Program-made: the position numbers and the translations under genes
Notes under the pieces: generated by a model
What the model saw: only the letters and a program-made list of their open reading frames with translations
Databases searched by the model: none
What the model was told of the DNA's origin: nothing
Source of the DNA: Warburgia ugandensis
Taxonomy: Eukaryota > Streptophyta > Magnoliopsida > Canellales > Canellaceae
NCBI GenBank assembly: GCA_035236585.1
Contig: CP141126.1
Span: 10,677,001-10,741,000 of the forward strand
DNA: 64,000 nt
Direction: 5' to 3'
Part shown: positions 26,346 to 38,225 of the stretch, piece by piece
Position numbering within the stretch: position 1 is the stretch's first letter
Layout: every line of letters begins with the position of its first letter

Positions 26346-28731
26346 AAAGGTTTTTTTGCAAAAATGGCATTACATTTTGGCATTTTTGCCAAAAAGTGTA
26401 ATGTTTTTTGAGTTTGGTAAATTTGTCATTGAGTTTTTGTGAGCTTTCTAAAATTTGACATTTTGTTAGTTTTCCATACTCTTCCCCTATTAGTTTTTTT
26501 TTTTTCAAAATTCTAAAATTACCCTTCTCTATGTCTAATATTTTCTAACAGACCTGCTACCTTACAGACGCAAATGTAATTAAGTTGCCCACTTTGGCCA
26601 CTATTTCAATGACTTTTCGAAGAAAAGTTTCAATAAGACTTGATAACTAACACAATTCGATAATAAGAAATCTAATGGTATGGTTAGATTTTAACAAAAA
26701 TCCACCAATAGTGAGATATTCAATCGCAAAAATATACCATATTCAACAGCTTATGCAACAGTACTTGTTAACCCTCTTCAATGAAATTCAACAATTTTAA
26801 TTTTAATTTTTTACTAAAAACTTATATAAAATTCTTCCTAACACAAATTATAACATAATCAATGCTTTTTATCAATAAATAATATATAAATTAAAGAAAA
26901 ATTCAAGTTTAAAACATAAGCAAAATATTACTAATATTCAAGCGAACAACAACAAGTAGCAGATTTTAAGCTCTTCATTCGATGTCTTTTTGAATAAAAA
27001 TTAGAAATCTAACACTTGGGTCTTCTTTTTCTCAATGTCTTCCATCTAGCATGATCAATTTTAGAAATTTTCATTGATTAACGGGATTTTGTGCAATAGT
27101 ACTCACCCGATGAATGATGAAACATACTAAAATCATGCCAAATAGAACTTTAATCCGTAACGTTTTAACCATGGGTTAGAGATGAACAAAATACATGTTT
27201 ATTGTATGCATTGGGGTGACATGTTGAACTTTACATTGTCCATATAAATAGGAAATGCTTCCCATTCGATGGGTGGTCCACAAATGCAAGGACATAGATG
27301 AGTCCCATTAAGATGTGACTAGTCACTAATACGTGCACATGCACGTTTAAGATTAGCACAATATTTATAAAGGACGAATTTTTCACATTTAGCGGCAGTA
27401 ACATTTCTCTGGTTAAATGTTCACTTTTTAGTATCCACTTTATTATATTGCAAATACCTTTTCACCTATTTTCAAAATTCCTTCCCCCATTCCAAGAATA
27501 CCTTGCTTAAAATTTTCACTTCTTCTCCCTAGGTTTGCTCAGTTCGTCTAGTTCGTTGCTCGACCTAGAGAGGTACCCTTTTAAATAGTGTAAATTAGGA
27601 GCAAGAGTAGGATTAATTTTTAGACTTGAAATCACTGCTTATATGCTGGTATTTGCCATAATTTACTATTTATGCGCAAAGAATTTAACCACCTTAGAAC
27701 AGTTAGAGTTAATGCCGCCATTTAGAGGGGCTTCCATGTAAAAGCTTATAACACTGTTCCTTGGGACCTTCCAGCACCAGGCAAGTGCCAGACTAGCATA
27801 TAATGTAAATCCTGTAGTGGATCAGTTCCAACAAGCCTCTCAAACTGTAGTTTTTGTCATCGACTCTGTTGCTTCTTCAGTAATCGCTAGTTCTTTGATC
27901 AACTTTTACCCAACTTTTCCGGGACGTTGATGCAAGTTGCTGAGCAACGCCCAATTTTTGTATAATGGGCAAGGCCAAACCTTTAGTCGATCAGACCTTT
28001 ATTTGATTTTCTGAGACTTCAGATGTCTTGTATCCCAAATATGAAGGCCACTGGGCGATTTTAACATCTGAAATTGTAAACAGCATTTTTATCAGTGTTC
28101 TAACTACCAATGTATTGGGGAAGCCTGTGTTTTTACCCGTTGATTATGGCAGTACACTTTGACAAGTGTCTTTGACGGTCCTGGTGTTGGAACAACAAGA
28201 AACTTTCAAATTCTTGGCTCATCCAATTCTCACTGTTTCTGGAGCAGCAGACATCCAAAGTCGAAGAAGTAAAACCAAAGATGAGACCCATCGTGCAAAA
28301 GTGGGGCGTTGCACAGCAACTTGCTGTAATTTCTCTGTGCAAGTGAAAGAAAATAGAACCATTCACGAATCTACCTTCAATTGTTTGTAAACTCCCTCAA
28401 CAACAGCATTCTTCTAAAAATTTAGTTTCAATATTTAGTTGAAACTTCTACTCTGGCGTGAATATAGTTGTCAATTCCATTCCATTCCGTTTTGGCTGGA
28501 ATTCTTGAAACTTTGCGTTGCAGAATGAAAAATGGAAAATTAACCTTGGAATATTTTGTTCTGGCTGTTTCAGGCCAGTTATTGAGGTTCAAAATTCTGA
28601 TAAATTTTCTTTCTATTTAACAAATTTTTTACCAAAACAGGTATCTGGAAGCATGCATCGTAATTGCCAAGATCCTGAATGTTCCATTCCATTAGTTAAA
28701 AATGAACCAGTGGAAGGAAGTTGACAACTAA
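26346..28731. other. Intergenic, AT-rich; non-coding repeat copy inside
   Basis: No gene is recognised. A short palindromic segment is at about 26.37-26.42 kb (GGCATTACATTTTGGCATTTTTGCC and flanks). A copy of a non-coding repeat family lies at about 27.93-28.33 kb and shares an exact 20-mer with the repeat at 39.2 kb. The rest has no visible structure. Confidence 0.5.
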
Positions 28732-28889
28732 AGGCAGCCCGATGAACAAAGCTCCTGTATATGCCGGTCTGGAAAAGAGGTGAACCATAAAAATCTATAG
28801 TAGACAGTCTTCCCTTGCATTTTTGCAAGAAGTTATTTTCCTGCCTTGAATCCATAACATTAACAACTTTACCTTTGCGCTAAGACTCC
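28732..28889 (-). mobile_element. Au-type SINE copy
   Basis: Plus strand shows GGCAGCCCGATG, AAAGCTCCTGTAT, CTTGCATTTTTGCAAGAAG and a degraded CGCTAAGACTCC end. It lies just downstream of the PPR gene's 3' end. No target duplication is seen. Confidence 0.78.
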
Positions 28890-29101
28890 ACGATAACACG
28901 CTCCCTTTCTTCTTCTGCCTCAATTAGACCCTTGCCACCGTTAACATTCTTGTGGTTCCTGCAACATCTTGCAAAATAGAACACAAAACAGGAGCCCTCC
29001 TGCGCACAACAGGCCAATCCAAAACCTTTCAATGCCAACCATCTCTGCCGTCCATCCCTGTTAATCCTATCAAAATCCGGTGGGAACTAGAACTACTGAA
29101 C

Positions 29102-30139
29102 TCAATCCCCACCTCCCTTCCCATAAACCTTGCGGGCCACCCTCTCGGCAACCTCCACCTCCCCATGAATCCTACACGCAGACAGCAAGGCACCCCACAA
29201 AGCCTCATCCGGTTCCTCGTCCATCTTCCCGATCAATGCCTCCGCTTCCGTTACGCGTCCCGCCCTCCCTAGAAGATCCACCATACACGTGTAATGCTCT
29301 AAACTCGGTCGCACCCTAAAGCTCTCCATCATCTCAAAGTACTTCCGCCCCAACTCTGTCAACCTCCCGTGACAACACGCCGCCAACACCGCCGTAAAAG
29401 CCACGCCGTCCGGCGATACTCCGGCATCCAACATCTGATCAAACAGCCGAAAAGCCTCATGGGGGAGCCCATGCATGCCGTACCCAGCAATCATCGCCGA
29501 CCACGTTATCGCATTCTTCTCAGGCATTGCATCAAAGACTTGGCGTGCGGTTGCGAAATCGCCGCACTTCGAATACATAGATATTAGGGAATTGGAAACT
29601 GCCGGGTCCAAGGAGAGCCCGTGGACGAGAACCGCCACATGGACCTGGCGGCCTACGTGGAGAGACGGGAGTCCGGCGCAGGATTTGAGGACGGAGGGTA
29701 ACGTGTGGGAGTCTGGTAGTTTACGGCAGTAGCGCATGTCGAGGTAGATCTGGAGGGATTGCCGGAAGAGGGAAAGAGAAGCATAGCCTTTGATCATGGA
29801 ATTATAGAGGAAGGTGGACTGACGGTTTGTGCGGGCGAAGATGTGCGCGGCTTCCAGCATCTGTCCGCAGTTAGCATATGCGGAGACGAGTTTCGCCCGC
29901 AGGAAATCATGGCTAGCAACTCCGAGGGTCAGGATCGTAGCATGGATTTTTCTTAGAGTGATTACGTCTTTGGCCAACGAACAGGATTCGATTAAATTAG
30001 CGTAGAAGGGTATGTCGAGCATGCTAAGACGTCGCCGGATGAAGTGGAGCTGGATCCAGAAATGATTTGCTACTCTCAAGAGGAGACGGGGATGTCCGGT
30101 AGCCGGCTTTGCAATCCACTTTACCAGTCCATTCCCCAA
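29102..30139 (-). CDS. Pentatricopeptide repeat (PPR) protein, PLS-type, short
   Basis: Intronless 345-aa PPR protein. By family, PLS-type PPRs bind RNA in mitochondria or plastids and act in editing or processing; the arginine-rich N-terminus (residues 18-37) could be a targeting peptide (inference). Repeats seen: AKLVSAYANCGQMLEAAHIF (83-101), LYNSMIKGYASLSLFRQSLQ (111-130), a linker HTLPSVLKSCAG (145-156), VSNSLISMYSKCGDFATARQ (181-200), ITWSAMIAGYGMHGLPHEAF (211-230), AFTAVLAACCHG (247-258), HYTCMVDLLGRAGRVTEAEA (282-301), and WGALLSACRIHGEVEVAERV (315-334). The protein stops at KVYGKGGGD, early in what is normally the E motif, with no E+ or DYW domain. It has about five or six clear motifs, fewer than most family members. 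Whether it is a genuine short protein or a 3'-truncated copy cannot be decided here. Confidence 0.87.
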   Translation of the reverse strand: MGNGLVKWIAKPATGHPRLLLRVANHFWIQLHFIRRRLSMLDIPFYANLIESCSLAKDVITLRKIHATILTLGVASHDFLRAKLVSAYANCGQMLEAAHIFARTNRQSTFLYNSMIKGYASLSLFRQSLQIYLDMRYCRKLPDSHTLPSVLKSCAGLPSLHVGRQVHVAVLVHGLSLDPAVSNSLISMYSKCGDFATARQVFDAMPEKNAITWSAMIAGYGMHGLPHEAFRLFDQMLDAGVSPDGVAFTAVLAACCHGRLTELGRKYFEMMESFRVRPSLEHYTCMVDLLGRAGRVTEAEALIGKMDEEPDEALWGALLSACRIHGEVEVAERVARKVYGKGGGD

Positions 30140-30362
30140 ACTTTAGGGAAAGAAAGAATAGAATGGAACTCGAAACCCGGGCTCAAGGAGAGGATGTCTA
30201 CTGACCAACTGGAGGTTTTTAGCCTATGTCTTTTTTTTTTGGTCAAAAATTAATTAGCCTATATTTCTTTAGGTAAAAAAATAATGTACATTTATTTTTA
30301 TTAATTTTTTCACGGACCTAAAACAAGTTAATGTATTTTTTTCTTCTATATTGTTTTTAGGA

Positions 30363-30498
30363 ATCTAGAAGGAAATGATAAAGTTGTCATCGCATGACCT
30401 TGAAGTCACAAAAAACAGCCTCTAACAAAATGCAAGGTAAGGTTACTTGTTATTGATCCTTTTGGTCTGCTCCTTCCCCAAGCTTTGTTGCCTTTTTT
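30363..30498 (+). mobile_element. Au-type SINE with 12-bp target duplication
   Basis: Plus-oriented copy: ATAAAGTTGTCATCGCATGACC, TTGAAGTCAC, AACAGCCTCTAACAAAATGC, AAGGTAAGG, CTTCCCCAAGCTTTGTTGCC, then a T run. It is flanked by the 12-bp direct repeat TTGTTTTTAGGA at 30351-30362 and 30499-30510. The 5' end is somewhat degraded. Confidence 0.85.
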
Positions 30499-30510
30499 TT
30501 GTTTTTAGGA

Positions 30511-31237
30511 CTGAACATGATAAACAGCTTGGATCTAAAAAATGTTTTAACATGTATGAAAAATGTGCGTGTACTCCTTCCTCTCCTCTTGGGCATGTAT
30601 GCTCACCGCTACTCTTCCCATAAACATGACAAACAATTGGATCGGAGTGTTTGGAGAGATGATGCTGGCAGAGAGCGGTGAGCGTGCAACTCCTGCACTT
30701 TTGTACAGTGGGTGCAACTGTATCATTGATCTATCTGCCGTTCATTTGACTTCTTAAACTTTGGATATCTACTGGCACAAAAGTCATGCAGAAGGGGAGA
30801 ACTGTAGCATCGGAGAAATGGCGTGTTTTTGCTCCGTTGAATGTAAACCGTTGCTCATGAAGAGCTCTCTTCGACCACCCATGTCTGGCAACACAAGCAC
30901 AATTTCTTGGATGTCCTTTGGCATGACTTTTGCATCAGTAGATATCAGAAGTTAGGGGAGCTAGATGAATAGCATGGATCAATGTATAGTGAGATCCATT
31001 ACACAAAGGCGGAGATGTTGCACACTCCAGCATTCCTCAAAAGTACTTTGCCCGAACATGGTAGCATTGGAGCAGAAATCTAATCCCTAGCTAGCAAACC
31101 ATATAGATGACAATCAGGCCAGCATGTCATGAAACAGAAAACTTTAAATTTATAATTAACCTTGATTAATCATGTCAATAACCAGGATATACACAAGCGG
31201 CAGCAACTCCTGAGATGAAGTACTAAGGATTGCTCAT
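30511..31237. other. Intergenic; likely BTB gene 3' UTR at its right side
   Basis: No gene is recognised. The bases just below 31238 are the probable 3' UTR of the BTB gene. Short open frames at 30499-30681 and 30761-30955 lack domains. Confidence 0.45.
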
Positions 31238-32545
31238 TCATGGAAGAGTCATACCTTTGACCATTCCCATCCTTCTCTTAGCAACCTTGGATCTGAAGCA
31301 CCATACTTCAAACGCTTCAGTCAGGTCTGGATATTGAACATGCGAATCGCCCAACCAGTTAGACAAGATCACTGCTTGGTCCCCTGATGGCAATGCCAGT
31401 ACCATAGAAACAAATGCCGACTCCAAGCTCTGCCAAAGCTCACCGTCCAGCTTAAATGCTTGCCATTCCTCATCTTTGCAAATGATAGAATCCAACAAAG
31501 GCTTTGTTTTTCTCACAAAGGGAAGCCAAACATTCAACATGTGAAGCCTCCTTGCAGTTGGCAAGATAACATTCCCATAACCAATTGCCTCTAAAACTTT
31601 AGCAGCTACCTCAATCACTTTCAATTTCATATCCAGAATTTCACCATCTGGACTCACGCTGTCTACAGCCTTTACTATCTTATCGGATGACTCTGCCCAA
31701 CTATGGACGAAGTCCTTCATCATCTCCAACTTAATCAAAATCTGGCAAGCCCATGTAAGGTCTGATAGAAAGAACTTTAGAACCTCTGTTTTGCCTGTCT
31801 TAGATTTTGATTCTTCAGACTCAGATAACACAGAATCCAATTCACCATAGAATCTGGTTAAGAGACCATTCATGCATTTTCTCACTTCAGATTTTAATCC
31901 TTCATCCACGCTCAGTAGAGGGGCATCATCATCTTCAGTGAGCATATACTCGAGTTGCTCCTGAGCAGAGGACTTCAGCTCATGCAAGGAAGGGGGTGGT
32001 GATGACGTGGCAAAACCGATTGCTGAGAGAAAAATCCCGGCAACAGCTACAGGGTCTACTGGACGTAGACGGGCAAGTATTACTTCTGCTTGTGATCCAA
32101 GGCTTGGTATGATCCTTAAGATCTCTTCCTCCTCAGCCTCCTCCCAAGGGACTGCTTCCAAGTACTCCACGCAGGCAGAAACTATCCTTTGATAACCGAG
32201 CTGGACAGCCACTCGGAGGATGCCAAGTGCATTCCTGATGCCATGCCAGGTATCTGGAATTGAATTGTCAGGAACATAAAGGAGGCGTAAAGCACTGACG
32301 TGGTGATCAAACTCAATTTCCTGGCAGTACACTTCCACACAATTACGGGAATCCAATATTTGGCAAGTTGGCCAATTCTCAGATAGACGCTCAGCAAAGT
32401 ATTTGCTCTTCTCAGTGAGTATGTCAGAGTGACAGTAAAACCACTCGTCTCTGCCCTCATGCGTCCGCAGCCGAACGACGACGTCACTGGTCAACCGATC
32501 ACCAATTTGGCTCATAGCTTTTGAAGATCCTTTGATTGTCACCAT
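31238..32545 (-). CDS. BTB/POZ domain protein, At3g05675 type
   Basis: Complete single-exon coding region of 435 aa. The BTB/POZ fold occupies roughly residues 15-125: SDVVVRLRTHEGRDEWFYCH, then the conserved SKYFAERLSENWPTC, then a VEVYCQEIEFDHHVSALRLL segment. A plant-specific C-terminal region follows with FATSSPPP (174-181 region), SSAQEQLEYMLTEDDDAPLL, KVLEAIGYGNVILPTARRL and the closing LTEAFEVWCFRSKVAKRR. Length and order match the Arabidopsis At3g05675 family. Members are thought to act as substrate adaptors for CUL3 ubiquitin ligases, or as protein-interaction scaffolds; this is family inference. The ATG at 32545 is the natural start, ahead of SQIGDRLTSDVVV. A 5' leader with introns may lie far upstream near 38 kb. 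No defect is seen. Confidence 0.94.
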   Translation of the reverse strand: MVTIKGSSKAMSQIGDRLTSDVVVRLRTHEGRDEWFYCHSDILTEKSKYFAERLSENWPTCQILDSRNCVEVYCQEIEFDHHVSALRLLYVPDNSIPDTWHGIRNALGILRVAVQLGYQRIVSACVEYLEAVPWEEAEEEEILRIIPSLGSQAEVILARLRPVDPVAVAGIFLSAIGFATSSPPPSLHELKSSAQEQLEYMLTEDDDAPLLSVDEGLKSEVRKCMNGLLTRFYGELDSVLSESEESKSKTGKTEVLKFFLSDLTWACQILIKLEMMKDFVHSWAESSDKIVKAVDSVSPDGEILDMKLKVIEVAAKVLEAIGYGNVILPTARRLHMLNVWLPFVRKTKPLLDSIICKDEEWQAFKLDGELWQSLESAFVSMVLALPSGDQAVILSNWLGDSHVQYPDLTEAFEVWCFRSKVAKRRMGMVKGMTLP

Positions 32546-33195
32546 ATTTTAGAGATGAGTAAAAGCTACAATACACGATCAATACACTTAAGCCAAATGC
32601 ATGGAAACGAATGGCAGACTTTCAAATATCTCCACTCAACAAATGAGAACACACAGAAAGAAGCTAATAATATGGATGCTACAGAGTGAGATGCAAACAT
32701 CTGTAAGAAGCTTTTATCTATTGATAGCACTTAGAAGTGAATGGATTCTTAAGTTGCGCAAAGACTGAAAAATGAAGAAGGATATGCTACATAGAAATAA
32801 GAGATAACATGTAGTGATTCTATACTAACTATAAGAACCTGTTCCTTTTCCAGTTCTTTTTCTTATAAATGAATCTTAGCTCAGTAAAAAAAGGATTTGC
32901 TTATAGGAGGCAAATGACCTACAAAACATACCTGACTACATCACTTTCCACTTTTGCAGAGTAGTCTTGGCCAACCACTAAACCAGATCTTGCCAGGGAT
33001 TGGAGGGTTTGTTGTAATCATCATGGTGAGGTGGTTGTCATTTATTTTGAACCTATTGGTTGAATAGGCCCCAAGAAGCCTAGAGAACTGAGATCTATCA
33101 GTCAATTCATGAATAGACCTTATGTTTTTTGAGGAAACTTTCGGTGTCATATCTTGGGCAGTAGACAAGATTTTGTGCCCATGATGGTTTGTACA
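32546..33195 (-). other. Upstream region or leader intron of the BTB gene
   Basis: No coding sequence is recognised. On the minus strand GTATTGTAGCTTTTACTCATC just before the BTB ATG could be a splice acceptor for a leader intron. The open frame at 32941-33168 has no domain. Confidence 0.35.
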
Positions 33196-35160
33196 TTCTT
33201 TTTTGGAAAAGATATTTATATTAGAAGAAGAGAATAGAGAAGTTACAGAGGGGCCAAGAATTGCCCTATATACAAATCAGAAGACAAACTCCCCTCTTGG
33301 AGACAAAATCAGCTACATCATTACACACGCTTAAAGGGGACAAAAATGACTTCAAAGGTTGTGCTAGCATCAATGGAAGATGCTAGACGCTAAGGACCAT
33401 CATCCTTCTTGCTCGTGCAAGAAAGAACATTGGAAGTCACCCTCAACCAACAACGAAACACTTGAAGTCCTACGACAAAACTTTCAAGCCATTGGAAGAG
33501 CTCTAACTTCTGCCTCATTGTACCTTTTCCTACCAAAAGGACCCAAAAAACGAGTGCTACAAATCCTAGGTGATCTCTTACCACTCCAGCAATACCAGCA
33601 GGACCTGGATTTCTGAAAGAAGGGCCATCGAATCCAACTTCAAGACACTCAAAGAAGGGGGCACCAAGAAGGCTCGGGAACAGATTTCCCCACACTATCA
33701 ATGACGAGTGATCTCAATTCCTATGAACATAAAAAATGGAGATTCCAGAAAAGTATTTCCAAGAGGATGCTCATGAGAGAATGAACCATAAATCTCCACA
33801 ACACAGAGATGATAGATTGTTGCTTGTCTTCAAATGTTCTTTGCTTTGATTCACTCCACAGGGTCCAAATGATGGCAAAAGGGACTACAGACCACAGTAA
33901 TTTCCCATTCTTACCCAGATGAGAAAACAGCCATGCCAAGATAAGATGCACCAATGATTGAACAAGACCCAAGGCACTAAAAAAAGAGCCATAATTCTAA
34001 GCCATATGGGATGGGCCACCATACAATGCTGAAAAAGATGATGACATGATTCTTCATCTCTTTAAAAAGGATACACAAGTTTGGGAACATACAACCCTTG
34101 TGCCTGAGGATATCCGAGGAATTGACTTTCTTATGACAAACCAACCAAGTAAGAAATTGAATCTTGAGAGGAAAAGAAGGAGACTACACTATCCTCCACA
34201 TACTAGAACAGGGGCAGTGGGAAAGCAAGTGAAGAGAAAAAGACCTAACAATAAATGTCTAAATAAACCACGGGGTCCAGAATCCAAATTCTCTTATCCT
34301 CCTCAAAGAAAAAGATGAAGGTATTTTCAAGATCAAGGAGGGAAGAATAGATGGCAATCTCCTTCTCTGCCATATCCTTTCTAAAGACCCAATCCCAAAT
34401 TACCCTATCCCAACACACTCATAGCGTTGGTCAATCATCACCCCTTGTTAAATGACAACCGTACAGAGGTCCGGAAACACATGACAGAAAGGCCTAGAAC
34501 AACATACCCATAAGTCCTCCCAAACTCTATGTCTAAAACTCTTCCCAACCGTAAAGCAAAAGAGAGGAGCAAAGGTATCTTTAACACCACAGACTGACTG
34601 CAACATGTTGGAACCTCTTCCTCTAACCAAATTCCCGCCCACCCCACCCTTCCCCATACTTACCCGCAATAAGGGATTTCCTAAGAGTGTTTCTTTCTTC
34701 TCCAAATCTCCATGACCACTTCCCAACAAGAGCTCTATCCTTCTCTACAACATTACCCATCGACATGCACACCATATCCCACTCTTCGGGATGATTCATA
34801 GACTTCTTGTCTTCCTTTCAATTCCAAAGGAAGTCATTTTGAGATTTTTCATTTTTCTTCGCCATGTCCATAGGAATTTGGAAGACAAGGTAGGTTGGTA
34901 GGCATGTGCTAGAGCAGCATTGATGAGAGTAACACTTTCCCGCAAAGAAAGATAAGACTTTTCCCAATGTTCAAGCTTTCTCTCAACGCTTTTCAATAGA
35001 AAAATAATCTTGGGAAAGCCAAACCTTAGAGGAAGGCCGAAATACATTAGACGTAGCAAGGCTAAATTATGGCCAAGCACCCTAGCAAGATCTCCGCAAC
35101 ATCTGAATTCCATATTCGTCCCAATCAGAGTAGCTCTCCTGTTATTTCATAAACAAAACC
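33196..35160 (-). mobile_element. L1-like LINE, 3' half, ending in poly(A)
   Basis: Minus-strand LINE without its 5' end. From high to low coordinates: an RT C-terminal block at about 34.8-35.1 kb (YFGLPLRFGFPKI, LEHWEKSYLSLRESVTLINA), a degraded zf-RVT region at about 33.72-33.97 kb (LLWSVVPFAIIWTLWSESK, RTFEDK), and an RNase H domain at about 33.4-33.65 kb (GFDGPSFRNPGPAGIAGVVR). The 3' end near 33196 is T-rich on the plus strand, equal to a poly(A) tail after an AATATAAATATC-type trailer. Stops and frameshifts make it inactive. If the BTB leader does start near 38 kb, this LINE sits in a leader intron. Confidence 0.88.
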
Positions 35161-35792
35161 CATGATATTATTCTCAGAAATAGCATCAAGTTCTTTCAAG
35201 TCCTGGGAGAACTAATGATATATGCTAGCAAAAAGAGGGCTCTAATTCTTTTAGCATGAGGGCTTTCACAGGCCTGCTGTAACTTATTACACTCTTGCCT
35301 AAAATTTACCATTTCCAGGGGAAAAAAATGAAAAATGAAAAAGAAGGGCAGTAACACTGAGGATCATCCATACATATACAAGTATGATCAAAAGTATTGG
35401 AGCTGAAAGGGATGCTTCAGCATGATAGCTACTGACATTAGAAAGGATTCACCAAGAAAAATCAAGCTGAAAATAAGAAAGTGTCCGTGACATTTATAGT
35501 TTTCACCACACTTTTGAAGACTTCTATGCAGAGCATTGAGCTCTGTCATGCATGTCCAAGAAATAAGAACTTGGTGAGGAAAAGGAGGGGTATTCAGTGA
35601 CAAACAGACTCCCAGGCAGGAGGAATACTAGCGAAGAAGGGGTTTGAGAACTAAACTAGAGATCTATGAGGCTTGATATTTGGATGAGTGAACACTCTAG
35701 TAGTGGAGGCCTTATTTGTCCACTTGATTTGCAGATACCAAAGAGACTGAGGTAAAAGGATTACCTAAAAGGCTAAAACAGTGTTTAACTAT

Positions 35793-35984
35793 GAGTAATG
35801 CTGGCTGCATTTGCAGCCTCTATACATGCCTCTCATGCACGGAGACGTCATCATTTTGTACAGCTAGCATGCCCCTGAATTGTGTGGTTTACCGACTTTA
35901 GGGTATTTTCTGGTACACCATGCCGACATGTCCGTGTATGAAAGGCACTTGTGTAGAGGCTGCATACGCAGCTAGCATTCCTCT
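35793..35984. mobile_element. MITE with ~57-bp imperfect terminal inverted repeats
   Basis: The left arm GTAATGCTGGCTGCATTTGC, followed by AGCCTCTATACATGCCTCTC and ATGCACGGA, is mirrored on the right by TCCGTGTATGAAAGGCAC, GTGTAGAGGCTGCATACGCA and GCTAGCATTCC. The arms pair over about 57 bp with a roughly 80-bp centre and no coding capacity. It is a non-autonomous DNA transposon; the superfamily is unclear because the flanking duplication is not obvious. Confidence 0.85.
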
Positions 35985-37979
35985 TTTAAGTATTTGTGGA
36001 TCCTTGAGTTGAGGGAACAAACAACCCCTGAACCTACAGCAAGAATGACAAACCAGTGCACACCAATGGTAAACCCCAAATGTTATCTGAGGTCAACAGC
36101 AACACAGCCAAAGCTTCCTGAAGCATTTACCACTGCTGAAATTTCATTTACCAGATACTGTTTGTTATCTAACAAAGAGACTCTGTGAACTAACTTGGTA
36201 GTGTGGTAACTTTCTGTGATTTGGTCAGTCTGTGAGTCTCTGTTACCGATATTATAGTCCTCTAATTCGCTGATGTGGTCCCAGAATACTTATGTCAGAT
36301 AGTAGACATTTCTGTGGCAGCTCAGCTTTATTTCCAAGTGAAGGGTGGAAAGGTTTATCAATAGAACATAGAGAACAGTCACAAAAGTACCAAGATGTTG
36401 ACAGAAATTCGATTGCTAGCTTTAAGAAGGAAACCAACAGAACTTAGGGAAGAAACTTCCTAAACAAAGATATCTTGCTAATGCATAACCATGTAAGAAA
36501 GGAGATATCAACGGCCCTAAATTTTGTCACTAGCTCATAAACATGCTGCATTCTTCCAAAATATTCTATCGTATAGAAGATAACTACTTGTTCTGTATCA
36601 TTATTTAGCAGACAATAGTTCTCTTAGTTTAAAAAATGGTGATATAAAATGTCTGCTGTTTAAACATCTTGAATTCTGCAGCAACGATTGTTCAGAATTC
36701 AATCTTTACACGTCAATGACAGCTTTATTGTACTGTGCTGTATGTTTTAGTAACAACCGCACTGCTAAAACTAAACTGTAATCCCAGCTGTTTTACAATT
36801 TTAGAATATAAATACCGAATCCAGAAGAATCAACAGAGATGCTGTTCTTTAACTTCTTTCCATTGCAGTTACTAAATACCAATTCCTATGTGGGGAGTGC
36901 AATTGAACGCATGCACATAGGACTCTCTGCTCAGATTGCCAAATCTTCACAATCTCACGGATGAGAGAAAATCACTCCACTGAAACCTTTTATGGATATA
37001 ACGTCAATAGACATTTAAGCCACTATATTAAAGGAGAAGGAACCAATGACTGATATTTCAACTACATATGATTAGTATTATCTAATAATATGACACGAGA
37101 ACAAACAACCATTAAGGAAAAATCTCTACTAAAAACTGATATTATCATTTGAGTGTCATAAATAAAAGATTATTAAACATTTGAGCTAATAAAAAGACCA
37201 CTACGGAATTGTGGGAAGTAAAAAAGACTTACAAATCAAGAAAATGTCTAAGAAGTTAATATTATGAAACAAGCTCAAATCTTTGTCAATCTTACTTGTT
37301 GAAGCTCAAATCCCTGTCACCAAAGAAAAAGGAAAAATAGAAATCAACACATTAATAAAAATCAAACAAGCTCAGATCTTTGTCAGTTTAATTCTTAGTA
37401 GATTGTTTCCTTACATCTTTGAAGTGTGAAATCATATCATCGAACACATCGAGCACATTTGAGAGTGGACATGAAGAGGATGAGAAGGAACAGCATCAGA
37501 CACTAATCAGGGTAGTAAGAAACTAAATCCTTTAAAGCTAGAAATCACTTGAACTGAATCCTGTGAAATGGGTCCTTGGGTTCTTTCTCTAGAAAGCAAA
37601 AAGAATCTAAGTTTTGCTTGGACCAGCAAACAATAAACAGTTTTGGCAGAATATAGCTGATTAAATCTCAAACAACATACAAGTCTAGAACAAACAGAAT
37701 TTTTGGGATTTGTTGACTGATTGGTGTCTCTATCCAGATTTGCTAAAGATTGCAAAGAATCAGAAAACAGGGTGGGTTTCTGAAACAAGCCCTAAAATGC
37801 AACATAATTGCCATTTAGATAAGGATCTATAGTAGAGCAGTTCATCTCTAGGCTGACCAAGGCATATTTGCAAATGAATTTGGATTTTCCTCAAAGAAAA
37901 TGCAAACTGATAAGAAGTATGCACAAGACTTCTTGGGCAAATCTATAAATCAACAACAAAATTAGATAAATTAGACTGG
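35985..37979. other. No recognisable gene; possible leader intron
   Basis: AT-rich with no domain-bearing reading frame. On the minus strand 36.8-37.9 kb is T-rich with intron-like texture and follows the possible leader exon at 38 kb. Open frames at 35994-36188, 36252-36437 and 37507-37788 are unsupported. Confidence 0.4.
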
Positions 37980-38225
37980 AGATGTGGGAGAACCTAGAAG
38001 CAGATTACGCGTGCCATCTTCCAATCGTAGACGGAAATCGCGTTGCAGAGAGACAGAGAGAGAGAGAGATTCTACTAGTCCCGGAGCGGGATCGACGAAA
38101 CAGCGTCACTTTGCCCCAATCCAGTTTCGAGGTTCCGATCCAAGACACTGTAATTAGTAATCAAATTAACTGCAATTTGCAACGAGCGGGCGTGTAACGA
38201 GGAGGGAAAATGCGGATGATATGGA
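37980..38225 (-). promoter_or_regulatory. Possible minus-strand 5' UTR exon and promoter
   Basis: On the minus strand this is a mixed-composition block with a CTCTCTCTCTCTCTGTCTCT tract, a common plant 5' UTR feature, then a short upstream frame ATGGCACGCGTAATC ending in TAG, then possible donor sequence. It could be the leader of the BTB gene 5.4 kb away. There is no direct proof of splicing. Confidence 0.3.

Noticed and set aside
29369-29956. Plus-strand frames of 65-85 aa over the PPR gene
   Set aside because: Shadows of the PPR coding strand; GC-rich codon positions keep the reverse frames open.
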